A DNA stretch of 13,211 nucleotides from an uncultured Lachnospiraceae bacterium (GTDB lineage: Bacteria; Bacillota; Clostridia; Lachnospirales; Lachnospiraceae), in NCBI GenBank assembly GCA_910589635.1, contig CAJUTD010000005.1, positions 61,213 to 74,423 on the forward strand. Reading direction: 5' to 3'. Both the position numbers and the translations under genes were made by a program. Each line of letters begins with the position of its first letter. The stretch's first letter is position 1. The notes under the pieces were generated by a model. The model ran no database searches and was not told where the DNA came from. It was given only the letters and a program-made list of their open reading frames with translations. Shown here in pieces: positions 1 to 6,915 of this stretch.

Positions 1-427
1 TGATGGGGACTGTCTCTTCCATAGATTTGCCGGAAGTCGTCACATCCTCGATAATCACTACTTTATCGCCATCCTGCAACTTGCTTCCCAGAAGAATACC
101 GGTATCGCCGTGGTCTTTGATTTCCTTGCGGTTTGAACAGTAGCGGATTTCCTTGCCATAGAGCTCGCTATAGGCAATAGTAGTGGCAACGCTTAAAGGA
201 ATTCCCTTATAAGCCGGCCCGAACAGCACATCAAAATCGTCTCCATAGTGCGCATGGATTGCCTTGGCGTAATACTCACCTAGCTTGCGCAGCTGCGCGC
301 CTGTCACATATGCGCCCGCATTCATGAAAAATGGAGACTTCCTCCCGCTCTTTAATACAAATTCGCCAAATTTCAAAACCTGGCAGTCTACCATAAATTC
401 TATAAATTGTTTCTTATAATCCTCCAT
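1..427 (-). CDS. pyrE: Orotate phosphoribosyltransferase, N-terminal part (cut by window edge)
   Basis: Cytosolic enzyme of de novo pyrimidine synthesis; it transfers phosphoribosyl from PRPP to orotate to make OMP. The 142 residues in the window begin MEDYKKQFIEFMVDCQVLKF and include the substrate-loop region LKSGRKSPFFMN (about 25-36), the segment FGPAYKGIPLS (69-79) and the diagnostic PRPP-binding motif VVIIEDVTTSGKS (123-135). The family is usually about 210-230 residues, so roughly the last third lies left of the window. The ATG at 427 is preceded by GGAGGT at 438-443 (10-nt spacing), which supports this start. No other pyr gene is visible. Immediately upstream is an integrase remnant whose second frame runs without a stop into pyrE. 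Assignment is firm from the motif and overall sequence; orotate specificity is known for this family and not shown separately here. Confidence 0.95.
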   Translation of the reverse strand, partial: MEDYKKQFIEFMVDCQVLKFGEFVLKSGRKSPFFMNAGAYVTGAQLRKLGEYYAKAIHAHYGDDFDVLFGPAYKGIPLSVATTIAYSELYGKEIRYCSNRKEIKDHGDTGILLGSKLQDGDKVVIIEDVTTSGKSMEETVPI

Positions 428-428
428 G

Positions 429-690
429 TATCTTAAAACCTCCGTATTTATAAGCTTTTCAGCCCTTTTATTACTTATTGCGCTCTCATTTACAGCACTT
501 TGTCTTATATCCTGTTTTTGATTTTTCTGCCTTTTTAAAGCCTCTATCGCCTTCTTTGTCAAAGGAATCTTACTCTTACCATTATTAGTTTTAGTATCAT
601 GCACTTCAAATACATTCTAGCCATATTAATTCCATCTTTACGCTGACAAATATTCTTCCCTAACTCTTTCCCATTCAGTGATTTACCCAT
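429..690 (-). pseudogene. Tn916-type tyrosine integrase remnant
   Basis: Broken phage/conjugative-transposon integrase. From the ATG at 690, with a strong RBS (GGAGGC at 695-700), the first frame reads MGKSLNGKELGKNICQRKDG, the typical N-terminal arm DNA-binding segment of Tn916/ICE-type integrases. It then loses similarity and stops at 559-561. A second frame, open from 616 downward, reads VHDTKTNNGKSKIPLTKKAI followed by EALKRQK. This matches the region of the catalytic domain just before or around the first active-site Arg in these enzymes (compare the family pattern KT.sGkr.IPLt..a.eaLk). A deletion near 615-625 has therefore joined the N-terminus to the middle of the gene; the core, the C-terminal His-x-x-Arg and the Tyr are gone. 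It cannot be an active recombinase. The second frame continues in frame to the pyrE ATG. It marks a decayed integrative element. Family assignment rests on recalled family patterns. Confidence 0.75.
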
Positions 691-1721
691 CACTGCCTCC
701 TTTCCGTAAAAAATCTGAGAAAGAACCATTAAATATTCTTTCCAAATTTTACCACATTACAAATTTATATTCAATCGTTTTTGTTTTATTATTGGTCTTT
801 TAAAGTATCTGCTTCAATAACCATTCATCCAACTTTCCCTTATATGCATATAACTATTTCCAATTCTTACAGTAAAACTATTCGCCGGATTTATGTAGTA
901 ATTCTCTGGCCTTGGTTTTCTTTATGGGTATGTTGTAATCTACCAAAAACTAATGTATACTGTATATACAGAATGATCTGAAATAGTGATACCGAAATTC
1001 CTTTAGTGTTAGACAATGGGTAGTCCACATAGAAACCATTATGTGAAGTCTGTTATGAAACAACTATATAGAAAGAGGTGCTTTATGACAGCTTTAAGGC
1101 AAAGTGCAATGAGAGAATTCAAACTGTGTCTGTGATGATGTTGCATTGTTTGGTGATGTTCGGGAAATTTGTCTATAAATGCCTGGAAACACAGAAAAAT
1201 CAAAGCTTTTTGAGCAGTTGGTTTACACAAACTGCTACACGGGTAAAGTAATTTTTATGATTTGGGGGTTACTTCGGTGTGGGGATGTGTAGATGGTATA
1301 TGGATAAATGGAAGATATGGTAAAATACCGTATTTTCAACGATTCTTTTAGGTGGAAGCCGTGGGGAATGGGGGATAATGTGATGAATTATTTCATTTTG
1401 GTACGTTCGGTTATTAGTTAGAGTTTGACAGTAGTTTAGCGTGAAAAATTTGGTTCTGTGGAATTAGAAAGCCTACCATTATGACGGGTTTATATAAAGT
1501 AATTTGGATTGTTATGGGGAGTTCTTGAATATGCCTATTTTTTAATTGTTTTGGTGTATTGGTAGAGTGGTGGGAGAATTTTCGTTTGAAATTGTTCGAG
1601 AGAAATTTGGAAAATTAGTTTGATAATCAAAATAATATTTTAATTTAGAAATATAATTGAATCATAAAGTAGATAATGGTATTAGTTTATAGGATTATGC
1701 AAAATAAAGGGGGAGATACAA
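691..1721. other. About 1 kb without a recognisable gene
   Basis: Stops are frequent in all frames and I recognise no conserved protein. Open stretches on either strand (for example 781-981 plus, 1039-1230 minus, and a GTG-initiated plus-strand frame from about 1075 to 1252) have composition unlike genes and no family resemblance. From about 1250 to 1600 the plus strand is rich in G and T and poor in C, which suggests eroded or skewed DNA. Small symmetrical sites are present: the 12-bp palindrome CTGTATATACAG at 960-971 and an inverted repeat AGCAGTT/AACTGCT at 1213-1236. Function of these is unknown. The stretch separates the integrase remnant from abiH and fits decayed mobile-element DNA. 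Confidence 0.5.
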
Positions 1722-2995
1722 ATGAATATACTAGTAATTGGGAATGGATTTGATCTGGCTCATGGATTACCTACGAAATATATAGATTTTTTGAAATGGG
1801 TAAAAATATATCAGAAATTTGATTCATTTATTTTTGGAAGAGCATTAACAAGATATAAAAACAAAAGTGAACCCATTTTTAAATACTTCTATAAACTTTT
1901 TTATGAGAATGTGGACGAAGATATACGCAATGAAATTCGTCACTTAATCAAAAAAATATTTGGATGGAATATTTCCTACAATGTAATATGTATCAAAAAG
2001 AAAACTGGATTGATTTTGAAAAAGAAATTGGGAGGGTTATCAAATCTCTGGATAATGATATGAAAAAAGAAGATGCTTCTGAAAGCACAATTGTTAGAGA
2101 AATTTCAGTACCTTTCTTTGCAGAATATTTTTTAGAAGACTTGAGCAGTAGAGAACAAGAAAGAGAGATAGAAGGACTTAAGCAATGTGAAAATATGTCT
2201 GTTGATGAACAGTCAGAATTTATGGAAGAGTATAGAAAACAACATCCAATAAGACCTTTAAAAGCTGAAATAAGGTATAAAGATTTAATAATGAGACTGC
2301 AAACTGATTTAAATAAATTAATATGCGCATTAGAAATATATTTAACAGATTTTTTGGATAAGATTGAAATAACAAAACACTCTAAGGATATTACCAAGCT
2401 TGATATTGATTATGTCCTTAGTTTCAATTATACAGATACATATCAGAAATTATATGAGAAAGAATGTAAGGATATTAATGTCGAATTTGACTATATTCAT
2501 GGCAAAGCAGATATAAATAGCACAATAGAAACAAACAATATGGTACTTGGCATTGACGAAAATCTTCCAGAAGATAGAAAAAGTAAAGATATTGATTTCA
2601 TTGCCTTTAAAAAATATTATCAGAGGATACATAAACAAACAGGATGTAAATATAAAGATTTAGTGGATCAAATAAGAGAAGAATGGGATAATGAGACAGA
2701 AGAAAGTAGAGCAGAAATTAGAAAATGTATTAGTAGAGGGAAAATCGAAAATTCAAAAATTCATAGGCTATATATTTTTGGTCATTCGTTAGATGTAACA
2801 GATAAGGATGTTTTTCGTGATTTAATCTTAAATGATAATGTATACACAACAATTTTTTATTATAATAAAGATGTTATGGGACAGCAGATAGCAAATCTTG
2901 TAAAAGTAATTGGACAAGATGAACTGATAAATAGAACCGGAGGAAGTACAAAAACCATTAGCTTTGAAGCACAACAGGATATGATGCCAATTTAA
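1722..2995 (+). pseudogene. abiH: AbiH-family abortive phage infection protein, split by a -1 frameshift at an A7 run
   Basis: AbiH proteins are single-gene abortive-infection phage defence factors, probably cytosolic; their mechanism is not settled. The first frame (1722-2063) opens MNILVIGNGFDLAHGLPTKY, the hallmark N-terminus. The second frame (1964-2995) has KENWIDFEKEIGRVI, VLSFNYT, YIHGKAD, MVLGIDE and LYIFGHSLDVTDKD, all typical of the family in order. The frames meet at seven A residues (1950-1956); eight would join them into one 424-residue protein with the expected I-W-M-E-Y-F junction, so exactly one base is lacking. Without it the first frame yields 113 residues ending in about 35 unrelated ones, and the second frame has an ATG at 1964 but no good RBS. 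The RBS before 1722 is GGGGGAG with 6-nt spacing. The gene is clearly more AT-rich than pyrE or the GH43 gene, which suits transfer. It may be a true mutation, a sequencing error, or a slippage-expressed gene. Confidence 0.88.
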
Positions 2996-3041
2996 AAATA
3001 AATAGTAGTCGTACAGAAAAAACGATCAATATAAATACCTA

Positions 3042-3096
3042 AAAAAAGAACCAAGATGGCAGAGATTTTCAGATACTGCCATCTTGGTTCTTTTTT
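3042..3096. terminator. Perfect 21-bp hairpin, bidirectional terminator
   Basis: The arms at 3042-3062 and 3076-3096 are perfectly complementary over 21 bp (AGAACCAAGATGGCAG core) with a 13-nt loop. The right arm ends in six T, giving a rho-independent terminator for abiH; the left arm begins in A7, giving a U-tract for transcripts from the right. The right arm also overlaps the stop codon (3095-3097) of the transposase remnant. The perfect match may indicate that it came in with, or was made by, the mobile element. Confidence 0.85.
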
Positions 3097-3333
3097 ATGA
3101 GTATTCTGTGAGCCGCTCTCCATTTAGAACAGTTAGCTGGTTCATTATCTGATTCCAGTTCCGGTACCCATGCGTCCATTTTTTGGTACGTTCTGGCTTG
3201 CCAGGTACAGCATCTTCTCCAGGGACGTGTCGCTTGGGAACACGCTCTTTGTCTTAGTCAATTTCCTGTACTGACGATTCAGCCCTTCTATAATGTTCGT
3301 GGTGTACATAATCCGGCGGATGCCATCCAGGAA
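3095..3333 (-). pseudogene. IS256-family transposase, C-terminal remnant
   Basis: Only about the last 79 residues of a mutator-type (IS256) DDE transposase remain. The reading starts FLDGIRRIMYTTNIIEGLNR at the right end and continues with TKTKSVFPSDTSLEKMLYLA, both highly typical of the family C-terminus (YTTN.IEGLNRQ.RK.TKTK). A one-base deficit in a six-base run (3179-3184) then shifts the frame; the continuation in the next frame, WTHGYRNWNQIMNQLTVL followed by GERLTEYS and a stop, is the expected family ending. The catalytic DDE core, the start and the left part are absent, and an in-frame stop lies directly at the right border (3334-3336), so it is non-functional. Typical full-length family members are about 400 residues. 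No intact terminal inverted repeat was recognised. Confidence 0.88.
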
Positions 3334-3483
3334 CTAGAAAAAATTTCCAAAAACACAGATTTATTTACACTATCTCTGGCTTTAATGTGTGGAAAGCCCG
3401 CATCTATTGCACCCACACATCAAGCTATTACCATAGCAACTTACTGTTAATAACTATTCTGTACAGTCATCAATAAATTGCCA
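3334..3483. other. Junction DNA between IS remnant and lipoprotein gene
   Basis: On the plus strand an open frame of about 40 codons ends at TAA 3448-3450 (reading ELEKISKNTDLFTLSLALMC and onward). It has no start and could be the tail of a gene cut by the insertion, but I do not recognise it. An 8-bp inverted repeat, ATGTGTGG at 3385-3392 and CCACACAT at 3413-3420, flanked by GCTT/AAGC, lies downstream of the lipoprotein gene and could fold as a weak terminator; it lacks a clear U-tract. Confidence 0.3.
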
Positions 3484-4389
3484 TTATTCCTTCAAATAAT
3501 ACTGTATCTTTTCAGTATCTATTTCCACTTCTTCCTTTTCACATTTTACATATTCTCCATACGATGTTATTCCATTTAAGTAGTCCTCAATTCCTGTAAG
3601 CTGAGCTAAGGGGAAAAAAGGATCCTCAAATTCTGGTGAAATTCCAAAACATGATGTTGAATCTAAGCTAACACCAAAACTGTTATCTCCTGAATATTCG
3701 ATAAGAACCCAATAGAAATTCATTTTGTCTAAATCATTTTTCACACGTATTCTTTTCACCTTAAAACTACTTTCACTTTTCATACAAGATTTCACATTTT
3801 TTGCAGCTTCTAATGCAGCTTTTTCCAAATCAGTAAGTACAAATCTACTTTCTAATGCTGAAACCTCAACCAACTTTTTTTCATTTTGAGTTAAATTATC
3901 ATATTTTTCTTTTAACTCAACTATATTTGAAAATGTTGTCGTATCGTTTATTTCAGCAATAGAATTCTCTAAACTTTCTACATTATCTAAATCTACATCC
4001 TCTAATGATTCCAATTTATTCTGAATGTCGGACACATCAACTAATCCCTTTTCATTTTCGTTCATTGCTTCATAATTATTTTTTATTGCCATAAAGTCTC
4101 TCAGTGTTGTATCATCAGTAACACTATCAATAGCATTTTGAAGTTCCTTAACTTTATTGATATTTACACCTTTATACTTTTCTATTATTTCATAATTTTC
4201 AATTTTCTCTTTATCTGCATCTGATAATTCCTCATAATCTGCAAACAATTTATCTATTTGTTCTTGTGTAATTTCTTTTCCTTCACTCAATTCTTGAATC
4301 AAACTATTGATTTTAGGAACATTACTACCACATGCTGTAAACAAAAAAGTAAATGAAACAACCAATAAAAATACTATTTTTCTTTTCAT
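3484..4389 (-). CDS. Repeat-containing lipoprotein of unknown function
   Basis: A membrane-anchored extracytoplasmic lipoprotein of 301 residues. The N-terminus MKRKIVFLLVVSFTFLFTAC is a classical lipoprotein signal with lipobox FTAC and Cys20 as the predicted lipidated residue. Residues about 26-185 form three degenerate helical repeats of about 50 residues with the pattern ITDDTTL...IK..YE.MNENEKGLVDVS...LESL, acidic and coiled-coil-like. The remaining part (about 190-301) looks like a small alpha/beta domain (FYWVLIEYSGDNSFGVSLDS). The ATG at 4389 is chosen because GGGAG at 4399-4403 is 9 nt away; ATG at 4395 would be only 3 nt from it, and the longer frame to 4431 would add a charged stretch before the signal. 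It has its own promoter and is more AT-rich than the upstream nuclease gene. No function can be assigned; binding or surface adhesion is only a guess. Confidence 0.85.
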   Translation of the reverse strand: MKRKIVFLLVVSFTFLFTACGSNVPKINSLIQELSEGKEITQEQIDKLFADYEELSDADKEKIENYEIIEKYKGVNINKVKELQNAIDSVTDDTTLRDFMAIKNNYEAMNENEKGLVDVSDIQNKLESLEDVDLDNVESLENSIAEINDTTTFSNIVELKEKYDNLTQNEKKLVEVSALESRFVLTDLEKAALEAAKNVKSCMKSESSFKVKRIRVKNDLDKMNFYWVLIEYSGDNSFGVSLDSTSCFGISPEFEDPFFPLAQLTGIEDYLNGITSYGEYVKCEKEEVEIDTEKIQYYLKE

Positions 4390-4398
4390 AATCATTTT

Positions 4399-4403
4399 CT
4401 CCC
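4399..4403 (-). promoter_or_regulatory. RBS deciding the lipoprotein start
   Basis: GGGAG on the minus strand, 9 nt before ATG 4389 and only 3 nt before the decoy ATG 4395 in an ATGATTATG context. Confidence 0.6.
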
Positions 4404-4430
4404 TTTTGTAATTGTATAATACTTTCTTCA

Positions 4431-4460
4431 ATTATAGCATTATACTTAATCAAAATCCAA
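4431..4460 (-). promoter_or_regulatory. Probable sigma70-type promoter of the lipoprotein gene
   Basis: Minus strand: TTGGAT (4455-4460), 18-nt spacer, TATAAT (4431-4436), about 40 bases before the start codon. A second TATAAT-like hexamer (4438-4443) lies just upstream, so the exact -10 element is uncertain. Confidence 0.5.
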
Positions 4461-4495
4461 TATAATATTTCTTTTTCTGCAATAAGTCATACTTT

Positions 4496-5605
4496 CTACG
4501 GATTACACTTCTTACAGGGCTCATAGCCCATCGCAATCACATCATCCCTGTTTCCGGAGTATGCCTTTTTATTGGCCTCAGACATCTGTTTTACGCTGCC
4601 GCAAGTGGGATAGTGGAATTTATGGGTATTCGTATTTAAAACATAGTCTGTGCCGGCCGGCGCAGGCTCCGACTGTTCAGTAACCTCTTTAGAAACCGGC
4701 GCGTCAGATTCATTATTATCCTCATCCAAATGACTGTCGCCATTCGCATAATCTATGGCGATGCCAGGCTGCACATTATATACAAATACATGAAAGCATA
4801 TGCCCTCCCCATCATCTTCCACAGACCAGCCTTCCATGAAAACGCCGTCGGCTAAAAGATTATCACCCTGAAAGTATGGATTCACCCTGTATAAAACATG
4901 ATTCCCTGTTTCTTTTACATAATCGGCCACCATATTTTCAAATGGCAGCATACCCATAACGTTCAGATATCTTGTCCCTGTGATTAGATTCTTTTCGTTC
5001 GCATTCTCTGCCGATAACTGATAGCCAATCAAATGACATCTGTTGTACAGATACTTGCCATCCACATTATCATATTTGACAGTCTGCCATCCGCTGGGTT
5101 TTACCTGCCCAATACTTTCCCGCTCTTTCGTCGGCATGATATCCTGCCCGATGTTGGCGCAGGCAATCCCACAGCGTCCAAGGCCATCCAATTCAGAATA
5201 GTACTCAAAAGATGCTGTTGGCAGATTGGACTTTGTGAAATAGGGATTATTGTCATTGACGATCGTATATGCATTGCCTGTAAACGCTGGGACTTCCGTG
5301 AGCTCTGTTTCATAACTGGCGACGATCTCCTCCACAGACAGAGCTTCTTTTGCCTGTGCTTCCGCAGATGGCTCCCCCTGCTCCGGTTCTTGTTCCTGTT
5401 GTTTTACAGGCAATTCATCCTGCTCTGATTCCTGTGTGCGCTCCTCTGTCGCTTGCGTTTCCTCTATTTCCGCCGCAGGATTGATATCTGTACCGGAAGC
5501 TTGACCGCAGGCGGAAGCAGAAAATCCTATTGTCAAAACAACTATCAGCAGGAATGCTGCTTTCCTACATCTTACGCCTGTAAATCTTTCGTGTAATTTT
5601 CTCAT
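4496..5605 (-). CDS. Secreted lipoprotein DNA/RNA non-specific endonuclease with C-terminal Cys-rich metal-binding domain
   Basis: A 369-residue nuclease predicted to be displayed outside the membrane. The N-terminus carries a basic stretch, a hydrophobic segment and a lipobox (SASAC, Cys33), followed by a Glu/Gln-rich linker to about residue 95. The nuclease domain (about 110-290) is of the Endonuclea_NS_2/EndA type: YNRCHLIGYQLSAENANEKN (about 187-206) holds the catalytic His191 of the (D/N)RxH motif and the metal-binding Asn region, followed by NLITGTRYLNVMGMLPFEN. After a second acidic linker, residues about 320-369 (YVLNTNTHKFHYPTCGSVKQ ... GYEPCKKCNP) form an Ada-type Zn-binding module with Cys335, Cys364 and Cys367. 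The ATG at 5605 is chosen for its GGAGG (5614-5618, 8-nt spacing). The start lies 41 bp inside the preceding gene. Likely roles are nutrient nucleic-acid degradation, DNA uptake or competition; the family does not distinguish these. Confidence 0.9.
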   Translation of the reverse strand: MRKLHERFTGVRCRKAAFLLIVVLTIGFSASACGQASGTDINPAAEIEETQATEERTQESEQDELPVKQQEQEPEQGEPSAEAQAKEALSVEEIVASYETELTEVPAFTGNAYTIVNDNNPYFTKSNLPTASFEYYSELDGLGRCGIACANIGQDIMPTKERESIGQVKPSGWQTVKYDNVDGKYLYNRCHLIGYQLSAENANEKNLITGTRYLNVMGMLPFENMVADYVKETGNHVLYRVNPYFQGDNLLADGVFMEGWSVEDDGEGICFHVFVYNVQPGIAIDYANGDSHLDEDNNESDAPVSKEVTEQSEPAPAGTDYVLNTNTHKFHYPTCGSVKQMSEANKKAYSGNRDDVIAMGYEPCKKCNP

Positions 5606-5978
5606 GTGACTTTCCTCCAAACTCTTTTGTATCAATCATTTCCCAATCTGTATTTAAATTTATATCCAAATATACATCTGCTGGGTAAACCCGGTTCCAG
5701 CAATAAACAATCAAGTTTTCTATGCTGTCTTCATATAATTTTAAAGGAACATTTTCCATAAAACAATATCCATGTATCAAAGTGTCTTTCGAGATATTGT
5801 CCTCTATCAAAATTCTTTCTTGGTTTGTATGAAAAAGTTTCGATGAATAGGAACTTACCCATACTTTTTCCTCCCCGGCAAAGTCTAATATATCTTTGAC
5901 AACAGCCTCATCTCTGCTTTGTCTCCTGCCGTTAAACATCATTCCATTGTTGTCGTCCAGACAGATGAATATTTTCAT
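5565..5978 (-). CDS. Small conserved-looking protein of unknown function paired with the nuclease
   Basis: A 137-residue cytosolic protein with no signal peptide or membrane segment. It starts MKIFICLDDNNGMMFNGRRQ, a pattern I associate with small Firmicutes proteins often found next to this nuclease type and sometimes labelled ribonuclease Z in genomes. It has none of the HxHxDH metal motif of a true RNase Z, so that label is not supported. The body is acidic and rich in Ile, Leu and Asp (NLIVYCWNRVYPADVYLDIN) while the last 15 residues are basic (HEKITRKIYRRKM). RBS AAGGAG at 5986-5991 lies 7 nt from the ATG. It is the first gene of an operon with the nuclease, whose start it overlaps by 41 bp, so translation is probably coupled. 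A role as cytosolic inhibitor of the nuclease is a hypothesis from context only. Confidence 0.8.
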   Translation of the reverse strand: MKIFICLDDNNGMMFNGRRQSRDEAVVKDILDFAGEEKVWVSSYSSKLFHTNQERILIEDNISKDTLIHGYCFMENVPLKLYEDSIENLIVYCWNRVYPADVYLDINLNTDWEMIDTKEFGGKSHEKITRKIYRRKM

Positions 5979-6021
5979 ATCTGTTCTCCTTTTTAGAAGT
6001 CAACGCCCCCATTTCCCTTTC

Positions 6022-6050
6022 ATTATATGCCACTCTTATCGATTATACAA
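6022..6050 (-). promoter_or_regulatory. Strong sigma70-type promoter of the small gene-nuclease operon
   Basis: Minus strand: TTGTAT (6045-6050), 17-nt spacer, perfect TATAAT (6022-6027), about 45 bases before the ATG at 5978. It lies just downstream of the GH43 terminator, so the operon is transcribed separately. Confidence 0.7.
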
Positions 6051-6085
6051 GACCCTCCGAAAACCAGAGCATTTGAGCAAAAAGA

Positions 6086-6127
6086 AAAACCCCGCGGTAC
6101 CGGAACTTTCCGGTATCGCGGGGTTTT
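6086..6127 (-). terminator. Rho-independent terminator of the GH43 gene
   Basis: Eighteen-bp arms AAAACCCCGCGGTACCGG (6086-6103) and CCGGTATCGCGGGGTTTT (6110-6127) with one wobble pair and a 6-nt loop. Reading the minus strand, the stem is followed by a T-rich tract (complement of 6080-6089). It begins two bases after the stop codon of the GH43 gene. Confidence 0.92.
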
Positions 6128-6129
6128 CA

Positions 6130-6915
6130 TTATTTCGTAATCTTAACAGTTTTCTTCTGTCCTTTGTTCTTGAGCAATTTCTTATACGCTTTCAATTTCT
6201 TAGCCGGCACTTTGATTTTGGCCTTTTTATTGATTCCTGAGAAAGCCTTGGAGCCTACTTTTTTCAGAACCGTGCTCTTAATCGTGATTTTATTCAGCTT
6301 ACCATCTTTCGCAAAAGCGCTCGCGCCAATACTCTTGACATACTTGCCAATCGTTGCGCTCTTTAATTTCTTCTTACTCTTAAACGCATTCTTGTCGATG
6401 GACACTACCTTAAAGGACATACCGTTGTACTTCACTGTTGCCGGTACATTCAGGGAGGTAAGGTTCTTGTTAGATGTTCCTGTTACCGTCACCTCTTTGG
6501 CAGTTGTCGTACACTTGGTAACCTTATACTTCAGGCTCTTAGAAGTGAATGTCTTCTTACTCATAACGAAGGATGCGCCCTTCTTGATACCCTTAAAGGC
6601 ATCCTTGCCAATTGTCTTCACTGCCGTTCCCTTGAAGGTTACTTTTGCCAGTTTCTTATCATTGTAAAATGCTTTAGCGCCAATGCTGGTGACATTTTTG
6701 CCAATCGTTGCACTCTTTAACGTACTCTGCTTTGTAAATGCACTGCTGCCAATGGCTGTAACCTTGAAAGATGCATTCTTGTATTTTACTGTATCCGGTA
6801 CGGTAATGGCAGTAACTTTCTTGCTGATTCCCGTCACGGTCACATTCTTTGTTTTGCTGCTGTAAGCAGTGATCTTGTATTTCAGGCCGTTTGATGCTGT
6901 GAAAGTCTCACCTAC
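6130..6915 (-). repeat. Two BspA-type leucine-rich modules forming the GH43 C-terminus
   Basis: Two related modules of about 120 residues (DNA about 6552-6915 and 6130-6551). Each has LKYK(I/V)T, a KNVTVTG-like strand, a VP.TVKY.. strand and LRR_5 units such as LKSATIGKNVTSIGAKAF and LKSATIGKYVKSIGASAF. The tail IKVPAKKLKAYKKLLKNKGQ is strongly basic. The same tail recurs at 13084-13211. Confidence 0.8.

Noticed and set aside
960..971. Palindrome CTGTATATACAG as a regulator operator
   Set aside because: Single copy, no adjacent promoter or gene; a 12-bp AT-rich palindrome can occur by chance.
781..981. Open frame of 66 codons on the plus strand
   Set aside because: TTG start without an RBS, low-complexity composition rich in aromatic residues and Ile, no family resemblance.
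1039..1252. Short frames on both strands (63 codons minus; about 58 codons plus from a GTG)
   Set aside because: Unrecognised sequence, no convincing start signals, set in stop-rich decayed DNA.
3042..3096. Hairpin arms as IS256 terminal inverted repeats
   Set aside because: They lie head to head only 13 nt apart and overlap the transposase stop, whereas true terminal repeats lie at opposite ends of the element.
4390..4431. Longer lipoprotein start at 4431
   Set aside because: Would place 14 charged or polar residues before the lipoprotein signal; the RBS fits 4389.
5033..5428. Plus-strand frame opposite the nuclease
   Set aside because: Antisense shadow; the minus strand encodes the recognisable nuclease motif.
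5565..5978. Ribonuclease Z identity for the small gene
   Set aside because: About half the length of RNase Z and no HxHxDH metal-binding motif.
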